Source: Bacillota bacterium (GTDB lineage Bacteria > Bacillota > Clostridia > RUG12999). From it: DNA of 36,862 nucleotides. Both the position numbers and the translations under genes were made by a program. Below are positions 36,511 through 36,862 of this stretch, piece by piece. The first letter of the stretch is position 1. The number at the start of each line of letters is the position of its first letter. Location: the NCBI GenBank assembly GCA_030705675.1, contig JAUZPZ010000003.1:1-36862 (forward strand), in the 5' to 3' direction. The notes below the pieces were generated by a model that worked only from the letters and a program-made list of their open reading frames with translations, made no database searches and was not told the DNA's origin.

Positions 36511-36741
36511 CAAAAACGGAGCAAAGCGAACTTTGCTCCGACGTGTCTTTTATAGCGAATTTAAATGCCAGGGATATAACCGAACGTAGCTCGCAAAAGG
36601 TTGGTAGCGAACCAAAGTCGTTGCGAGGGCGTTTACAACCGAGCAGACGACGTGAGCGTGACCTTTTGCGAAAAGACCTTTTGCGAAAAAACCTTTTACC
36701 AAAAGGGGGAGCGAGGAAGTAGGCGGATGTTTTTGTGCAAA
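36511..36741. repeat. tRNA-adjacent tandem repeat unit B (231 bp)
   Basis: Same as unit A with an extra copy of a roughly 15-nt ACCTTTTGCGAAAAG-like subrepeat. Confidence 0.9.
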
Positions 36742-36774
36742 CAAAAACGGAGCAAAGCGAACTTTGCTCCGACG
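36742..36774 (-). terminator. Intrinsic terminator of tRNA-Leu, also the partial third repeat copy
   Basis: Minus strand: CGGAGCAAAG-TTCG-CTTTGCTCCG-TTTTTG, a UUCG tetraloop hairpin directly after the tRNA CCA end. Confidence 0.9.
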
Positions 36775-36861
36775 TGGTGCCGGTGGCCGGACTCGAACCG
36801 GCACGGTGTTGCCACCGGTGGATTTTGAGTCCACTACGTCTGCCAATTCCATCACACCGGC
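36775..36861 (-). tRNA. tRNA-Leu (anticodon CAA), CCA encoded
   Basis: Minus strand GCCGGTGTGATGGAATTGGCAGACGTAGTGGACTCAAAATCCACCGGTGGCAACACCGTGCCGGTTCGAGTCCGGCCACCGGCACCA. Acceptor GCCGGTG/CACCGGC, anticodon arm GTGGA-CTCAAAA-TCCAC, variable arm and T-loop TTCGAGT. Confidence 0.97.
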
Positions 36862-36862
36862 A

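Noticed and set aside
36295-36776. CRISPR array
   Set aside because: Units are over 200 bp with only two full copies and repeated spacers; no cas genes.
36504-36828. Plus-strand ORFs in the repeat units (72 and 75 aa, ...WCRWPDSNRHGVATGGF)
   Set aside because: They run across tandem repeats, terminator hairpins and antisense tRNA; no independent coding evidence.
36550-36855. 101-aa minus-strand ORF MMELADVVDSKSTGGNTVPVRVRPPAP...
   Set aside because: Translation of the tRNA-Leu gene and its terminator, a well-known false-positive pattern.
1-36862. Prophage, integrative element, toxin-antitoxin or defence island
   Set aside because: No integrase, transposase, phage structural, restriction or TA genes are recognisable; the gene content is mostly housekeeping and transport.

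Overview
This looks like an ordinary chromosomal segment of a low-to-moderate GC Firmicute, probably Clostridia. That is inferred from gene families and gene order; I ran no searches. From left to right: a Rieske/FAD oxidoreductase fragment and a tocopherol-cyclase-like gene interrupted by one in-frame TAA; a NimA-like flavoprotein; the rplU-prp-rpmA-obgE-yhbY-nadD-yqeK translation/GTPase block; a phosphoribosyltransferase; the yabM-like flippase/mazG/HU/rqcP block; AI-2E transporter and rhamnulokinase; a TRIC/UPF0126 protein behind a clear tandem glycine riboswitch; azlCD; a split 2-hydroxyacyl-CoA-dehydratase activase pair; a decayed AraC regulator; a BspA-like LRR lipoprotein; a 1103-aa secreted multidomain putative glycoside hydrolase; a CNNM/CorC-type transporter; a PiT/DUF47/DUF368 cluster; CarD; a YgjP-type metallopeptidase; a sensor/HD-GYP/REC protein with a long structured leader; and tRNA-Leu(CAA) followed by tandemly repeated terminator units. 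There is no prophage, CRISPR array, transposase or defence island. The most interesting unexplained signals are the roughly 390-nt leader upstream of the HD-GYP gene, the repeat units next to tRNA-Leu, the 55-bp exact direct repeat near 31.9-32.2 kb, the three-hairpin cluster near 13.5 kb, and the uncharacterised secreted glycosidase-like protein.
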